Origin: Craterostigma plantagineum
Lineage: Eukaryota > Streptophyta > Magnoliopsida > Lamiales > Linderniaceae
Assembly (NCBI GenBank): GCA_027422505.1
Contig: JAPQWV010000638.1
Span: 248,001-312,000, forward strand
Reading direction: 5' to 3'
DNA: 64,000 bases
Below, piece by piece: positions 1 to 12,300 of the stretch; positions within the stretch are counted from its first letter, which is position 1, and each line of letters starts with the position of its first letter. The position numbers and the translations under genes were made by a program. The notes beneath the pieces are model-generated. The model was not told where the DNA came from, made no database searches, and saw only the letters and a list, made by a program, of their open reading frames with translations.

Positions 1-918
1 ACCAACAACGACATGATCGCACTTCTCTATCATATCTCACCACAACCCGGACCTCGCCCATAGGTACAGGAGACGGCTCGTTCGTTTCCCGAGTAGAAGT
101 CGCGGCATATGGTCCAACCGCGCAATTAACCCCTCCCAACCACTCAGCTATCCTTTCGCAGATAGCTGTTTCATTTCGCACAAGAGGAACCCGTTAGCCA
201 TCACCGCCCCACTTGGAGACGGTTGATGTTGAACATGCAGTGCCCCGCCTCTCACTGCACCTCTTCCACCCACGTTGAGTCTAGTGTCCTCACCCACCGA
301 AATTTTCCACTTTCTAGGACACAAACACTCTTTACGCACCGCGGGTTCTTCGTGAACTTGCCCGAACGCTTGATGATGTCCTTGTGACCGAGAGCGGAAG
401 ACCCACGACAGCCACCCTCACCACAACTGTCGATGGGCCACGGATACGAGCTTGTCTCATCGTCCGTGCGAACGGAAAGCCTTTGTGGCTCTCCGGTTCT
501 TTTTTTCCTGTGCAAACAGGCGGCGCATCGGACACATGTTTCGATGTTGTGACGACGGAGCGTCTTTGTGACCCCCGTCTGGTTAGTTACCCCGTTCGTG
601 ATGGAGCCCCGACTCATAGCAATCAGCGAGGAACTTACACATTCCATGCCGCGCTCAACGAGGATCTATGAAGGAAAAGGTCCCATCACCGACACCACTC
701 CACCACGCCTACGCTTACGCCACCACATGCTGCTCCGCCTCTTCCAAGTTTCGAAATGAACTTGGAGGAAGTCAAATGCTGCTACTCCTAAGAATCCCAC
801 TTGATTGCCTCACTCAACACCACACCACACCATCATCAACACCATCAACACCAGAGGCAGACTCGTCCCACGGACGACGTGACGATCCCGAAGACGGAGA
901 TCATCTCAAGGGGGAGTA
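1..918 (+). pseudogene. ORF3 (post-pol ORF) remnant of element 1
   Basis: No frame stays open from end to end. The segment is recognised by homology to the - strand ORF3 of element 2. Positions 50-140 match the stretch around its IGTGGDVF and SRVEVVASGSTTQ motifs; 384-540 match its TESGRPSTANITTTV and PVQTGG region; 860-918 match its acidic D/R/E-rich tail ending in GE before a stop. The open frame at 384-671 begins with GTG and is a continuation, not a start. The function of this protein is not known to me. Breaks between matching segments indicate decay or base errors. The far C-terminal domain that element 2 carries next to its 3' LTR is not recognisable here. Confidence 0.6.
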
Positions 919-1436
919 AAGGAGAAGAAATGAGTTGAAGATCGTACAGTAGCATCAGCAGCAACCATCATCCACGCCACCTCCACCAACTACGCCCCGC
1001 CGGAGGCTTCCACTACCTCCGCGCACATTCTTATGTGTCAAGCTATTATGTTCATAATGGAACACTCGAAGGAGCCATGGCACATCTCATCCACCACATT
1101 CCGCCACTACTGCGCTGACCACTCTGAAGACCGGGCTCCCTACTCTTGAAAGTCACATTTCAATAGAGCCTTGGCACATTTTTTACGCCCCACGCCCACC
1201 TTCTTCTGGAGCCAGACGAGTCAACTTCGTGGCCGAACCAGACAACTTCCATTCGAAGACGACAAATCCGGCGCCAAGAAGAAGAAGATTGGAGAATCTT
1301 AACAAGTGAGTCCTAGCCGAGCCATCAATGCCTCCGCAAGAAGAGGAGATATCCCTTGTAGGGGGAGTTTGCTAGGAATCGAGATCTCCAATATGCCCAA
1401 CAAAGATATCCCGCGCTGAACTGAAGATTGAACACT
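919..1436 (+). other. 3' untranslated stretch of element 1
   Basis: About 520 bp lie between the last recognisable ORF3 homology and the LTR. There is no convincing open frame. Two extra purine runs ending in GGGGGAGT, near 909-918 and 1361-1369, resemble the polypurine tract at 1437-1447, so the tract may be repeated. Nothing else is recognised. Confidence 0.5.
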
Positions 1437-1447
1437 AAGGGGGAGAT
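1437..1447 (+). other. Polypurine tract of element 1
   Basis: AAGGGGGAGAT directly abuts the TGTTAGG start of the LTR. This is the usual position of the plus-strand priming site, and it fixes the element's orientation as +. Confidence 0.9.
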
Positions 1448-1786
1448 TGTTAGGAAATATTTTGTAGTGTTCAATTTCATTGCATTATCTTTGTTGGTTT
1501 GCTTTATTAAACTTTGGGCTAGCTCTTAATTGGGTTAGTTCTTAGTTATTCATGTAATGGGCCTTCACAAGAGGCCCACCTATTATATACCAACTTGTGG
1601 TATAAATAGGAAAACCCTAACACATAGTTATGAGTGCTTGTGTGTGAAGATCAAATAAACAATTTTAGAGTGAGAGAGTCTCCTCAAGAACACCACCAAG
1701 CCCCACACGCCCCGAACCTAAATCTCGATCTTTAGGCGTGTTTAATCCGTCCGAAGTCGTATTGTTGGTGCTAATCGGGACCAACA
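1448..1786 (+). repeat. 3' LTR of element 1 (339 bp)
   Basis: The LTR starts TGTTAGGA next to the purine tract and ends CGGGACCAACA, where satellite resumes with GATCTGGAC. It carries a TATA-like TATAAAT at 1601-1607. Its terminal sequences are nearly those of the element 2 LTR, while the interior is quite different. Confidence 0.88.
1601..1607 (+). promoter_or_regulatory. TATA box in element 1 LTR
   Basis: TATAAAT in the middle of the LTR, in a GGTATAAATAGG context, is a plausible core promoter of the element. Its position in a 3' LTR would direct transcription outward into satellite array I. Confidence 0.5.
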
Positions 1787-4700
1787 GATCTGGACTAACT
1801 TAAAACATAAAAATTCTAGATTATCAAGTTGAATTTCCAGAAGAATTTTAATCAGGGTCGTCCGATTTGTCAATCGAAAGTTACAGTCAAAATCGTGCAT
1901 ACTGCCGGTTTAGGGCGATTCCACTCGGACAGCAACCCTATGTCCGAATCGGGCGATTTTTCGTGGTCGATGGACTTCGAATTTGGACAAACTTAAAACA
2001 TAAAAATTCTAGATTATCAAGTTGGTTTTCCAGAAGAATTTGAATCAGGGTCGTCCGATTTGTCAATCGAAAGTTACAGTCAAAATCGTGCGAACTGCCG
2101 GTTTAGGGCGATTCCACTCGGACAGCAACCCTATGTCAGAATCGGGCGATTTTCGTGGTCGATGGACTTCGAATCTGGACTAACTTAAAACATAAAAATT
2201 CTAGATTTTCAAGTTGACTTTCCAGAAAAATTTGAATCAGGGTCGTCCGATTTGTCAATCGAAAGTTACAGTGAAAATCGTGCAGACTGCCGGTTTAGGG
2301 CGATTCCACTCGGACAGCAACCCTATGTCAGAATCGGGCGATTTTTCGAGGTCGATGGAATTCGAATCGAGACTAACTTAAAACATAAAAATTCAGATAA
2401 TCAAGTTGAATTTCCAGAAGAATTTGAATCAGCGTCGTCCGATTTGTCAATCGAAAGTTACAGTCAAAATCGTGCAGACTGCCGGTTTAGGGCGATTCCA
2501 CTCAGACAGCAACTCTATGTCAGAATCGGGCAATTTTTTGTGGTCGATAGGCTTCGGATCTGGACTAACTTAAAACATAAAAATTCTAGATTATCAAGTT
2601 GAATTTCCAGAAGAATTTTAATCAGGGTCGTCCGATTTGTCAATCGAAAGTTACAGTCAAAATCGTGCATACTGCCGGTTTAGGGCGATTCCACTCGGAC
2701 AGCAACCCTATGTCAGAATCGGGCGATTTTTCGTGGTCGATGGACTTCGAATCTGGACTAACTTAAAACATAAAAATTCTAGATTTTCAAGTTGGATTTC
2801 CAGAAGAATTTGAATCAGGGTCGTCCGATTTATCAATCGAAAGTTACAGTGAAAATCGTGCAGACTGCCGGTTTAGGGCGATTCCACTCGGACAGCAACC
2901 CTATGTCAGAATCGGGCGATTTTTCGAGGTCGATGGAATTCGAATCGAGACTAACTTAAAACATAAAAATTCTAGATAATCAAGTTGAATTTCCAGAAGA
3001 ATTTGAATCAGTGTCGTCCGATTTGTCAATCGAAAGTTACAGTTAAAATCGTGCAGACTGCCGGTTTAGGGCGATTCCACTCGGACAGCAACCCTATGTC
3101 AGAATCGGGCGATTTTTCGAGGTCGATGGAATTCTAATCGAGACTAACTTAAAACATAAAAATTCAGATAATCAAGTTGAATTTCCAGAAGAATTAGAAT
3201 CAGCGTCGTCCGATTTGTCAATCGAAAGTTACAGTCAAAATCATGCAGACTGCCGGTTTAGGGCGATTCCACTCGGACAGCAACCCTAAGTCAGAATCCG
3301 GCAATTTTTTGTGGTCGATGGGCTTCAAATCTGGACTAACTTAAAACATAAAAATTCTAGATTATCAAGTTGGATTTCCAGAAGAATTTTAATCAGGGTC
3401 GTCCTATTTGTCAATCGAAAGTTACAGTCAAAATCGTGCATACTGCCGGTTTAGGGCGATTCCACTCGGACAACAACCCTATGTCAGAATCGGGCGATTT
3501 TTCGTGGTCGATGGACTTCGAATCTGGACTAACTTAAAACATAAAAATTCTAGATTTTCAAGTAGGCTTTCCAGAAGAATTTGAATCAGGGTCGTCCGAT
3601 TTTCAATCGAAAGTTACAGTGAAAATCGTGCAGACTGCCGGTTTAGGGCGATTCCACTCGGACAGCAACCCTATGTCAGAATCGGGCGATTTTTCGAGGT
3701 CGATGGAATTCGAATCGAGACTAATTTAAAACCTAAAAATTCTAGATAATCAAGTTGAATTTCCAGAAGAATTTGAATCAGCGTCGTCCGATTTGTCAAT
3801 CGAAAGTTACAGTCAAAATCGTGCAGACTGCCGGTTTAGGGCGATTCCACTCGGACAGCAACCCTATGTCAGAATCGGGCGATTTTCGAGGTCGATGGAA
3901 TTCGAATCGAGACTAACTTAAAACATAAAAATTCAGATAATCAAGTTGAATTTCCAGAAGAATTTGAATCAGCGTCGTCCGATTTGTCAATCGAAAGTTA
4001 CAGTCAAAATCGTGCAGACTGCCGGTTTAGGGCGATTCCACTCGGACAACAACCCTATGTCAGAATCGGGCGATTTTTCGTGGTCGATGGACTTCGAATC
4101 TGGACTAACTTAAAACATAAAAATTCTAGATTTTCAAGTTGACTTTCCAGAAGAATTTGAATCAGGGTCGTCCGATTTGTCAATCGAAAGTTACAGTGAA
4201 AATCGTGCAGACTGCCGGTTTAGGGCGATTCCACTCGGACAGCAACCCTATGTCAGAATCGGGCGATTTTTCGAGGTCGATGGAATTCGAGTCGAGACTA
4301 ACTTAAAACATAAAAATTCAGATAATCAAGTGAATTTCCTGAAGAATTTGAATCAGCGTCGTCCGATTTGTCAATCGAAAGTTACAGTCAAAATCGTGCA
4401 GACTGCCGGTTTAGGGCGATTCCACTCGGACAGCAACTCTATGTCAGAATCGGGCAATTTTTTGTGGTCGATAGCTTCGATCTGGACTAACTTAAAACAT
4501 AAAAATTCTAGATTATAAAGTTGAATTTCCAGAAGAATTTTAATCAGGGTCGTCCGATTTGTCAATCGAAAGTTACAGTCAAAATCGTGCATACTGCCGG
4601 TTTAGGGCGATTCCACTCGGACAGCAACCCTATGTCAGAATCGGGCGATTTTTCGTGGTCGATGGACTTCGAATCTGGACTAACTTAAAACATAAAAATT

Positions 4701-7700
4701 CTAGATTTTCAAGTTGGCTTTCCAGAAGAATTTGAATCAGGGTCGTCCGATTTATCAATCGAAAGTTACAGTGAAAATAGTGCAGACTGCCGGTTTAGGG
4801 CGATTCCACTCGGACAGCAACCCTATGTCAGAATCGGGCGATTTTTCGAGGTCGATGAAATTCGAATCGAGACTAACTTAAAACATATAAATTCTAGATA
4901 ATCAAGTTGAATTTCCAGAAGAATTTGAATCAGCGTCGTCCGATTTGTCAATCGAAAGTTACAGTCAAAATCGTGCAGACTGCCGGTTTAGGGCGATTCC
5001 ACTCGGACAGCAACCCTATGTCAGAATCGGGCGATTTTTCGAGGTCGATGGAATTCTAATCGAGACTAACTTAAAACATAAAAATTCAGATAATCAAGTT
5101 GAATTTCCAGAAGAATTTGAATCAGCGTCGTCCGATTTGTCAATCGAAAGTTACAGTCAAAATCGTGCAGACTGCCGGTTTAGGGCGATTCCACTCGGAC
5201 AGCAACCCTATGTCAGAATCGGGCAATTTTTTGTGGTCGATGGGCTTCAATCTGGACTAACTTAAAACATAAAAATTCTAGATTATCAAGTTGAATTTCC
5301 AGAAGAATTTTAATCAGGGTCGTCCGATTTGTCAATCGAAAGTTACAGTCAAAATCGTGCATACTGCCGGTTTAGGGCGATTCCACTCGGACAGCAACCC
5401 TATGTCAGAATCGGGCGATTTTTCGTGGTCGATGGACTTCGAATCTGGACTAACTTAAAACATAAAAATTCTAGATTTTCAAGTTGGCTTTCCAGAAGAA
5501 TTTGAATCAGGGTCGTCCGATTTATCAATCGAAAGTTACAGTGAAAATCGTGCAGACTGCCGGTTTAGGGCGATTCCACTCGGACAGCAACCCTATGTCA
5601 GAATCGGGCGATTTTTCGAGGTCGATGGAATTCGAATCGAATTTAAAACATAAAAATTCTAGATTTCAAGTTGAATTTCCAGAAGAATTTGAATCAGCGT
5701 CGTCCGATTTGTCAATCGAAAGTTACAGTCAAAATCGTGCAGACTGCCGGTTTAGGGCGATTCCACTCGGACAGCAGCCCTATGTCAGAATCGGGCGATT
5801 TTTCGAGGTCGATGGAATTCGAATCGATACTAACTTAAAACATAAAAATTCAGATAATCAAGTTGAATTTCCAGAAGAATTTGAATCAGTGTCGTCCGAT
5901 TTGTCAATCGAAAGTTACAGTCAAAATCGTGCAGACTGCCGGTTTAGGGCGATTCCACTCGGACAGCAACCCTATGTCAGAATCGGGCGATTTTTCGTGG
6001 TCGATGGACTTCGAATCTGGACTAACTTAAAACATAAAATTCTAGATTTTCAAGTTGACTTTCCAGAAGAATTTGAATCAGGGTCGTCCGATTTGTCAAT
6101 CGAAAGTTACAGTGAAATCGTGCAGACTGCCGGTTTAGGGCGATTCCACTCGGACAGCAACCCTATGTCAGAATCGGGCGATTTTTCGAGGTCGATGGAA
6201 TTCGAATCGGACTAACTTAAAACATAAAAATTCAGATAATCAAGTTGAATTTCCAGAAGAATTTGAATCAGCGTCGTCCGATTTGTCAATCGAAAGTTAC
6301 AGTCAAAATCGTGCAGACTGCCGGTTTAGGGCGATTCCACTCGGACAGCAACTCTATGTCAGAATCGGGCAATTTTTTGTGGTCGATGGGCTTCGGATCG
6401 GACTAACTTAAAACATAAAAATTCTAGATTATCAAGTTGAATTTCCAGAAGAATTTTAATCAGGGTCGTCCGATTTGTCAATCGAAAGTAACAGTCAAAA
6501 TCGTGCATACTGCCGGTTTAGGGCGATTCCACTCGGACAGCAACCCTATGTCAGAATCGGGCGATTTTTCGTGGTCGATGGACTTCGAATCTGGACTAAC
6601 TTAAAACATAAAAATTCTAGATTTTCAAGTTGGCTTTCCAGAAGAATTTGAATCAGGGTCGTCCGATTTATCAATCGAAAGTTACAGTGAAAATCGTGCA
6701 GACTGCCGGTTTAGGGCGATTCCACTCGGACAGCAACCCTAGGTCAGAATCGGGCGATTTTTCGAGGTCGATGGAATTCGAATCGAGACTAACTTAAAAC
6801 ATAAAAATTCTAGATAATCAAGTTGAATTTCCAGAAGAATTTGAATCAGGGTCGTCCGATTTGTCAATCGAAAGTTACAGTCAAAATCGTGCAGACTGCC
6901 GGTTTAGGGCGATTCCACTCGGACAGCAACCCTATGTCAGAATCGGGCGATTTTTCGTGGTCGATGGACTTCGAATCTGGACTAACTTAAAACATAAAAA
7001 TTCTAGATTTTCAAGTTGGCTTTCCAGAAGAATTTGAATCAGGGTCGTCCGATTTATCAATCGAAAGTTACAGTGAAAATCGTGCAGACTGCCGGTTTAG
7101 GGCGATTCCACTCGGACAGCAACCCTATGTCAGAATCGGGAGATTTTTCGAGGTCGATGGAATTCGAATCGAGACTAATTTAAAACATAAAAATTCTAGA
7201 TAATCAAGTTGAATTTCCAGAAGAATTTGAATCAGCGTCGTCCGATTTGTCAATCGAAAGTTACAATGAAAATCGTGCAGACTGCCGGTTTAGGGCGATT
7301 CCACTCGGACAGCAACCCTATGTCAGAATCGGGCGATTTTTCGAGGTCGATGGAATTCGAATCGAGACTAACTTAAAACATAAAAATTCTAGATAATCAA
7401 GTTGAATTTCCAGAAGAATTTGAATCAGCGTCGTCCGATTTGTCAATCGAAAGTAACAGTCAAAATCGTGCATACTGCCGGTTTAGGGCGATTCCACTCG
7501 GACAGCAACCCTATGTCAGAATCGGGCGATTTTTCGTGGTCGATGGACTTCGAATCTGGACTAACTTAAAACATAAAAATTCTAGATTTTCAAGTTGGCT
7601 TTCCAGAAGAATTTGAATCAGGGTCGTCCGATTTATCAATCGAAAGTTACAGTGAAAATCGTGCAGACTGCCGGTTTAGGGCGATTCCACTCGGACAGCA

Positions 7701-9330
7701 ACCCTAGGTCAGAATCGGGCGATTTTTCGAGGTCGATGGAATTCGAATCGAGACTAACTTAAAACATAAAAATTCTAGATAATCAAGTTGAATTTCGAGA
7801 AGAATTTGAATCAGCGTCGTCCGATTTGTCAATCGAAAGTTACAGTCAAAATCGTGCAGACTGCCGGTTTAGGGCGATTCCACTCGGACAGCAACCCTAT
7901 GTCAGAATCGGGCGATTTTTCGAGGTCGATGGAATTCGAATCGAGACTAACTTAAAACATAAAAATTCAGATAATCAAGTTGAATTTCCAGAAGAATTTC
8001 AATCAGCGTCGTCCGATTTGTCAATCGAAAGTTACAGTCAAAATCGTGCAGACTGCCGGTTTAGGGCGATTCCACTCGGACAGCAACCCTATGTCAGAAT
8101 CGGGCGATTTTTCGAGGTCGATGGAATTCGAATCGAGACTAACTTAAAACATAAAAATTCTAGATAATCAAGTTGAATTTCCAGAAGAATTTGAATCAGC
8201 GTCGTCCGATTTGTCAATCGAAAGTTATAATGAAAATCGTGCAGACTGCCGGTTTAGGGCGATTCCACTCGGACAGCAACCCTATGTCAGAATCGGGCGA
8301 TTTTTCGAGGTCGATGGAATTCGAATCGAGACTAACTTAAAACATAAAAATTCTAGATAATCAAGTTGAATTTCCAGAAGAATTTGAATCAGCGTCGTCC
8401 GATTTGTCAATCGAAAGTTACAGTCAAAATCGTGCAGACTGCCGGTTTAGGGCGATTCCACTCGGACAGCAACCCTATGTCAGAATCGGGCGATTTTTCG
8501 AGGTCGATGGAATTCTAATCGAGACTAACTTAAAACATAAAAATTCAGATAATCAAGTTGAATTTCCAGAAGAATTTGAATCAGCGGTCGTCCGATTTGT
8601 CAATCGAAAGTTACAGTCAAAATCGTGCAGACTGCCGGTTTAGGGCGATTCCACTCGGACAGCAACCCTATGTCAGAATCGGGCAATTTTTTGTGGTCGA
8701 TGAGCTTCAAATCTGGACTAACTTAAAACATAAAAATTCTAGATTATCAAGTTGAATTTCCAGAAGAATTTTAATCAGGGTCGTCCGATTTGTCAATCGA
8801 AAGTTATAGTCAAAATCGTGCATACTGCCGGTTTAGGCCGATTCCACTCGGACAGCAACCCTATGTCAGAATCGGGCGATTTTTCGTGGTCGATGGACTT
8901 CGAATCTGGAACTTAAAACATAAAAATTCTAGATTTTCAAGTTGGCTTTTCAGAAGAATTTAAATCAGGGTCGTCCGATTTATCAATCGAAAGTTATAGT
9001 GAAAATCGTGCAGACTGCCGGTTTAGGGCGATTCCACTCGGACAGCAACCCTATGTCAGAATCGGGCGATTTTTCGGGGTCGATGGAATTCGAATCGAGA
9101 CTAACTTAAAACATAAAAATTCTAGATAATCAAGTTGAAATTCCAGAAGAATTTGAATCAGCGTCGTCCGATTTGTCAATCGAAAGTTACAGTCAAAATC
9201 GTGCAGACTGCCGGTTTAGGGCGATTCCACTCGGACAGCAACCCTATGTCAGAATCGGGCAATTTTTTGTGGTCGATGGGCTTCGAATCTGGACTAACTT
9301 AAAACATAAAAATTCTAGATTATCAAGTTG
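1787..9330. repeat. Satellite array I, block a (about 192-193-bp monomer, 10-monomer HOR)
   Basis: Tandem head-to-tail monomers are spaced 192-193 bp apart: the CCAGAAGAATTT landmark occurs at 1837, 2030, 2222 (variant), 2414 and 2607. The block is marked by GTTACAGT, GAATTCGAATCGAGAC and ATTTTAATC variants that are rare further on. A rare AACTCTATG variant recurs at 2511, 4435 and 6350, giving a 10-monomer higher-order unit of about 1.92 kb. Monomers with AATTCAGATAAT are 192 bp and keep one frame open across several units, such as 5484-6215. Those with AATTCTAGATAAT are about 193 bp and contain stops. There are no flanking genes and no start context, so I treat all open frames here as by-products. 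Confidence 0.95.
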
Positions 9331-12300
9331 ACTTTCCAGAAGAATTTTAATCAGGGTCGTCCGATTTGTCAATCGAAAGTCATAGTCAAAATCGTGCAGA
9401 ATGCCGGTTTCGGCCGATTCCACTCGGACAGCAACCCTAAGTCAGAATCGGGCGATTTTTCGAGGTCGATGGACTTCAAATCTTGACTAACTTAAAACAT
9501 TCAATTCTAGATAATTAAGTTGGCTTTCCATAGGAATTTGAATAAGGGTCGTCCGACTTGTCAATCAAAAGTTATAGTGAAAATCGTGCAGACTGCCGGT
9601 TTAGGGTCCGATTGCACTCGGACAGCAACCCTATGTCAGAATCGGGCGATTTTTTGAGGTCGATGGACTTCGAATCGGGACTAACTTAAAACATAAAAAT
9701 TCTAGATAATCAAGTTGAACTTCCAGAAGAATTTGAATCATGGTCGTCCGATTTGTCAATCGAAAGTTATAGTCAAAATTGGGCAGACTGCTGGTTTCGG
9801 CCGATTCCACTCGGACAGCAATCCTAAGTCAGAATCGGGCGATTTTTCGAGGTCGATGGACTTTGAATCGGGACAAACTTAAAACATACAATTCTAGATA
9901 ATTAAGTTGGCTTTCCATAGGAATTTGAATCAGGGTCGTTCGACTTGTCAATCGAAAGTTATAGTCAAAATCGTGCAGACTGCCGGTTTAGGCCGATTCC
10001 ACTTGGCCAGCAACCCTATGTCAGAATCGGCGATTTTTCGAGGCGATGGACTTCGAATCGGGACTAACTTAAAACATAAAACTTTTAGATAATCATTTGA
10101 CTTTCTAGAAGAATTTGAATCAGGGTCGTCCGATTTGTCAATCGAAAGTGACAGTCAAAATCGTGCATACTGCCGGTTTAGTGCGATTCCACTCGGACAG
10201 CAACCCTATGTCAGAATCGGGCGATTTTTCGTGGTCGATGGACTTCGAATCTGGACTAACTTAAAACATAAAAATTCTAGATTATCAAGTTGACTTTCCA
10301 GAAGAATTTGAATCAGGGTCGTCCGATTTGTCAATCGAAAGTCATAGTCAAAATCGTGCAGACTGCCGGTTTCGGCCGATTCCACTCGGACAGCAACCCT
10401 AAGTCAGAATCGGACGAATTTTCGAGGTCGATGGACTTCGAATCGGGACTAAATTAAAACATACAAATTCAAGATAATCGAGTTGGCTTTCGTAGGAATT
10501 TGAATCAGGGTCGTCCGACTTGTCAATCAAAAGTTATAGTGAAAATCGTGCAGACTGCCGGTTTAGGTCTATTGCACTCGGACACCAACCCTATGTCAGA
10601 ATCGGGCGATTTTTCGTGGTCGATGGACTTCGAATCTGGACTAACTTAAAACATAAAAATTCTAGATTTTCAAGTTGACTTTCCAGAAGAATTTGAATCA
10701 GGGTCGTCAAATTTGTCAATCGAAAGTCGTAGTCAAAATCGTGCAGACTGCCCGTTTCGGCCGATTCCACTCGGACAGCAACCCTAAGTCAGAATCGGGC
10801 GACTTTTCGAGGTCGATGGACTTCGAATCGGGACTAACGTAAAACATAAAAATTCAAGATAATCAAGTTGGATTTCCGTAGGAATTTAAATCAGGGTCGT
10901 CCGACTTGTCAATCGAAAGTTATAGTCAAAATCTTTCGACTGCCGGTTTAGGGCGATTCCACTCGGTCAGCAACCCTGTGTCAGCATCGGGCGATTTCTT
11001 GTGGTCGATGGACTACGAATCGGGACTAACTTAAAACATATAAATTATAGATTATCAATTTGACATTCCATAAGAATTTGAATCAGGGTCGTCCGATTTG
11101 TAAATCGAAAGTCATAGTCAAAATCGTGCAGACTGCCGGTTTCGGCTGATTCCACTCGGACAACAACCCTGAGTCATAATCGGGCGAATTTTCGAGGTCG
11201 ATGGACTTCGAATCGGGACTAACTTAAACATGGAAATTCTAGATAATCAAGTTGGCGTTCCGTAGGAATTTGAATCAGGGTCGTCCGATTTGTCAATCGA
11301 AAGTTATAGTAAAATCGTGCATACTGCCGGTTTAGGGCAATTCCACTCGGACAACAACCCTATGTCAGAATCGGGCGATATTTCGTGGTCGATGGACTTC
11401 GAATCGGGACTAACTTAAAACATAAAAATTCTAGATAATCAAGTTGGCGTTCCAGAAGAATTTGAATAAGGGTCGTCCGATTTGTCAATCGAAAGGCATA
11501 GTCAAAATCGTGCAGACTGCCTGTTTCGGCCGATTCCACTCGGACAGCAACCCTAAGTCAGAATCGGGCGAATTTTCGTGGTCGATGGACTTCGAATCTG
11601 GACTAACTTAAAATATAAAAATTTTAGATAATCAGTTGAATTTCCAGAAGAATTTGAATCAGGGTCGTCCGATTTGTCAATCGAAAGTTATAGTCAAAAT
11701 CGTGCATACTGCCGGTTTAGGGCAATTCCACTCGGACAACAACCCTATGTCAGAATCGAGCGATTTTCCGTGGTCGATGGACTTCGAGTCGGGACTAACT
11801 TAAAACATAAAAAATCTAGATAATCAAGTTGACTTTCCAGAAGAATTTGAATCGGGGTCGTCCGATTCGTCAATCGAACGTCATAGTCAAAATTGTGCAG
11901 ACTGCCTGTTTCGGCCGATTCCACTAGAACAGCAACCCTAAGTCAGAATCGGGCGAATTTTCGTGGTCGATGGACTTCGAATCTGGACTAACTTAAAACA
12001 TACATATTCTAATAATCAAGTTGGCTTTCCGTAGGAATTTGAATCAAGGTCGTCCGACTTGTCAATCAAAAGTTATAGTGAAAATCGTGCCGACTGCCGG
12101 TTTAGGCCGATTGCACGCGGACAGCAACCCTATGTCAGAATCGGGCGATTTTTCGAGGTCGATGGACTTCGAATCGGGACTAACTTAAAACATAAAAATT
12201 CTAGATAATCAAGTTGGCGTTCCGGAAGAATTTGAATAAGGGTCGTCCGATTTGTCAATCGAAAGTCATAGTCAAAATCGTGCAGACTGCCTGTTTCGGC

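Larger units (their letters stand above)
1..1786 (+). mobile_element. Ty1/copia LTR retrotransposon, 3' end only (element 1)
   Basis: The window opens inside an LTR element read on the + strand. It ends with a purine tract and an LTR that runs TGTTAGG...ACCAACA, and satellite starts at 1787. The interior (1-918) matches, in the same order, the third ORF of the - strand element at 29778-50918: both share the protein stretch TESGRPxTAxxTTTV and a VQTGG motif, and both LTRs end CGGGACCAACA. It is therefore a related but diverged family. The 5' LTR, gag and pol lie outside the window, so completeness and target duplication cannot be judged. Confidence 0.88.

Noticed and set aside
2252..8755. Open frames of 60-243 residues with repeated SIESYSQNRADCRF-type peptide
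   Set aside because: They are translations of tandem satellite monomers. The frame persists because 192 is divisible by three; starts are arbitrary and stops come from a common one-base length variant. Comparable frames appear on the other strand.
1787..9330. Telomere-type TTTAGGG in the monomer (GGTTTAGGGCG)
   Set aside because: It occurs singly, once per monomer in some variants, and never as a tandem run, so it is chance similarity.
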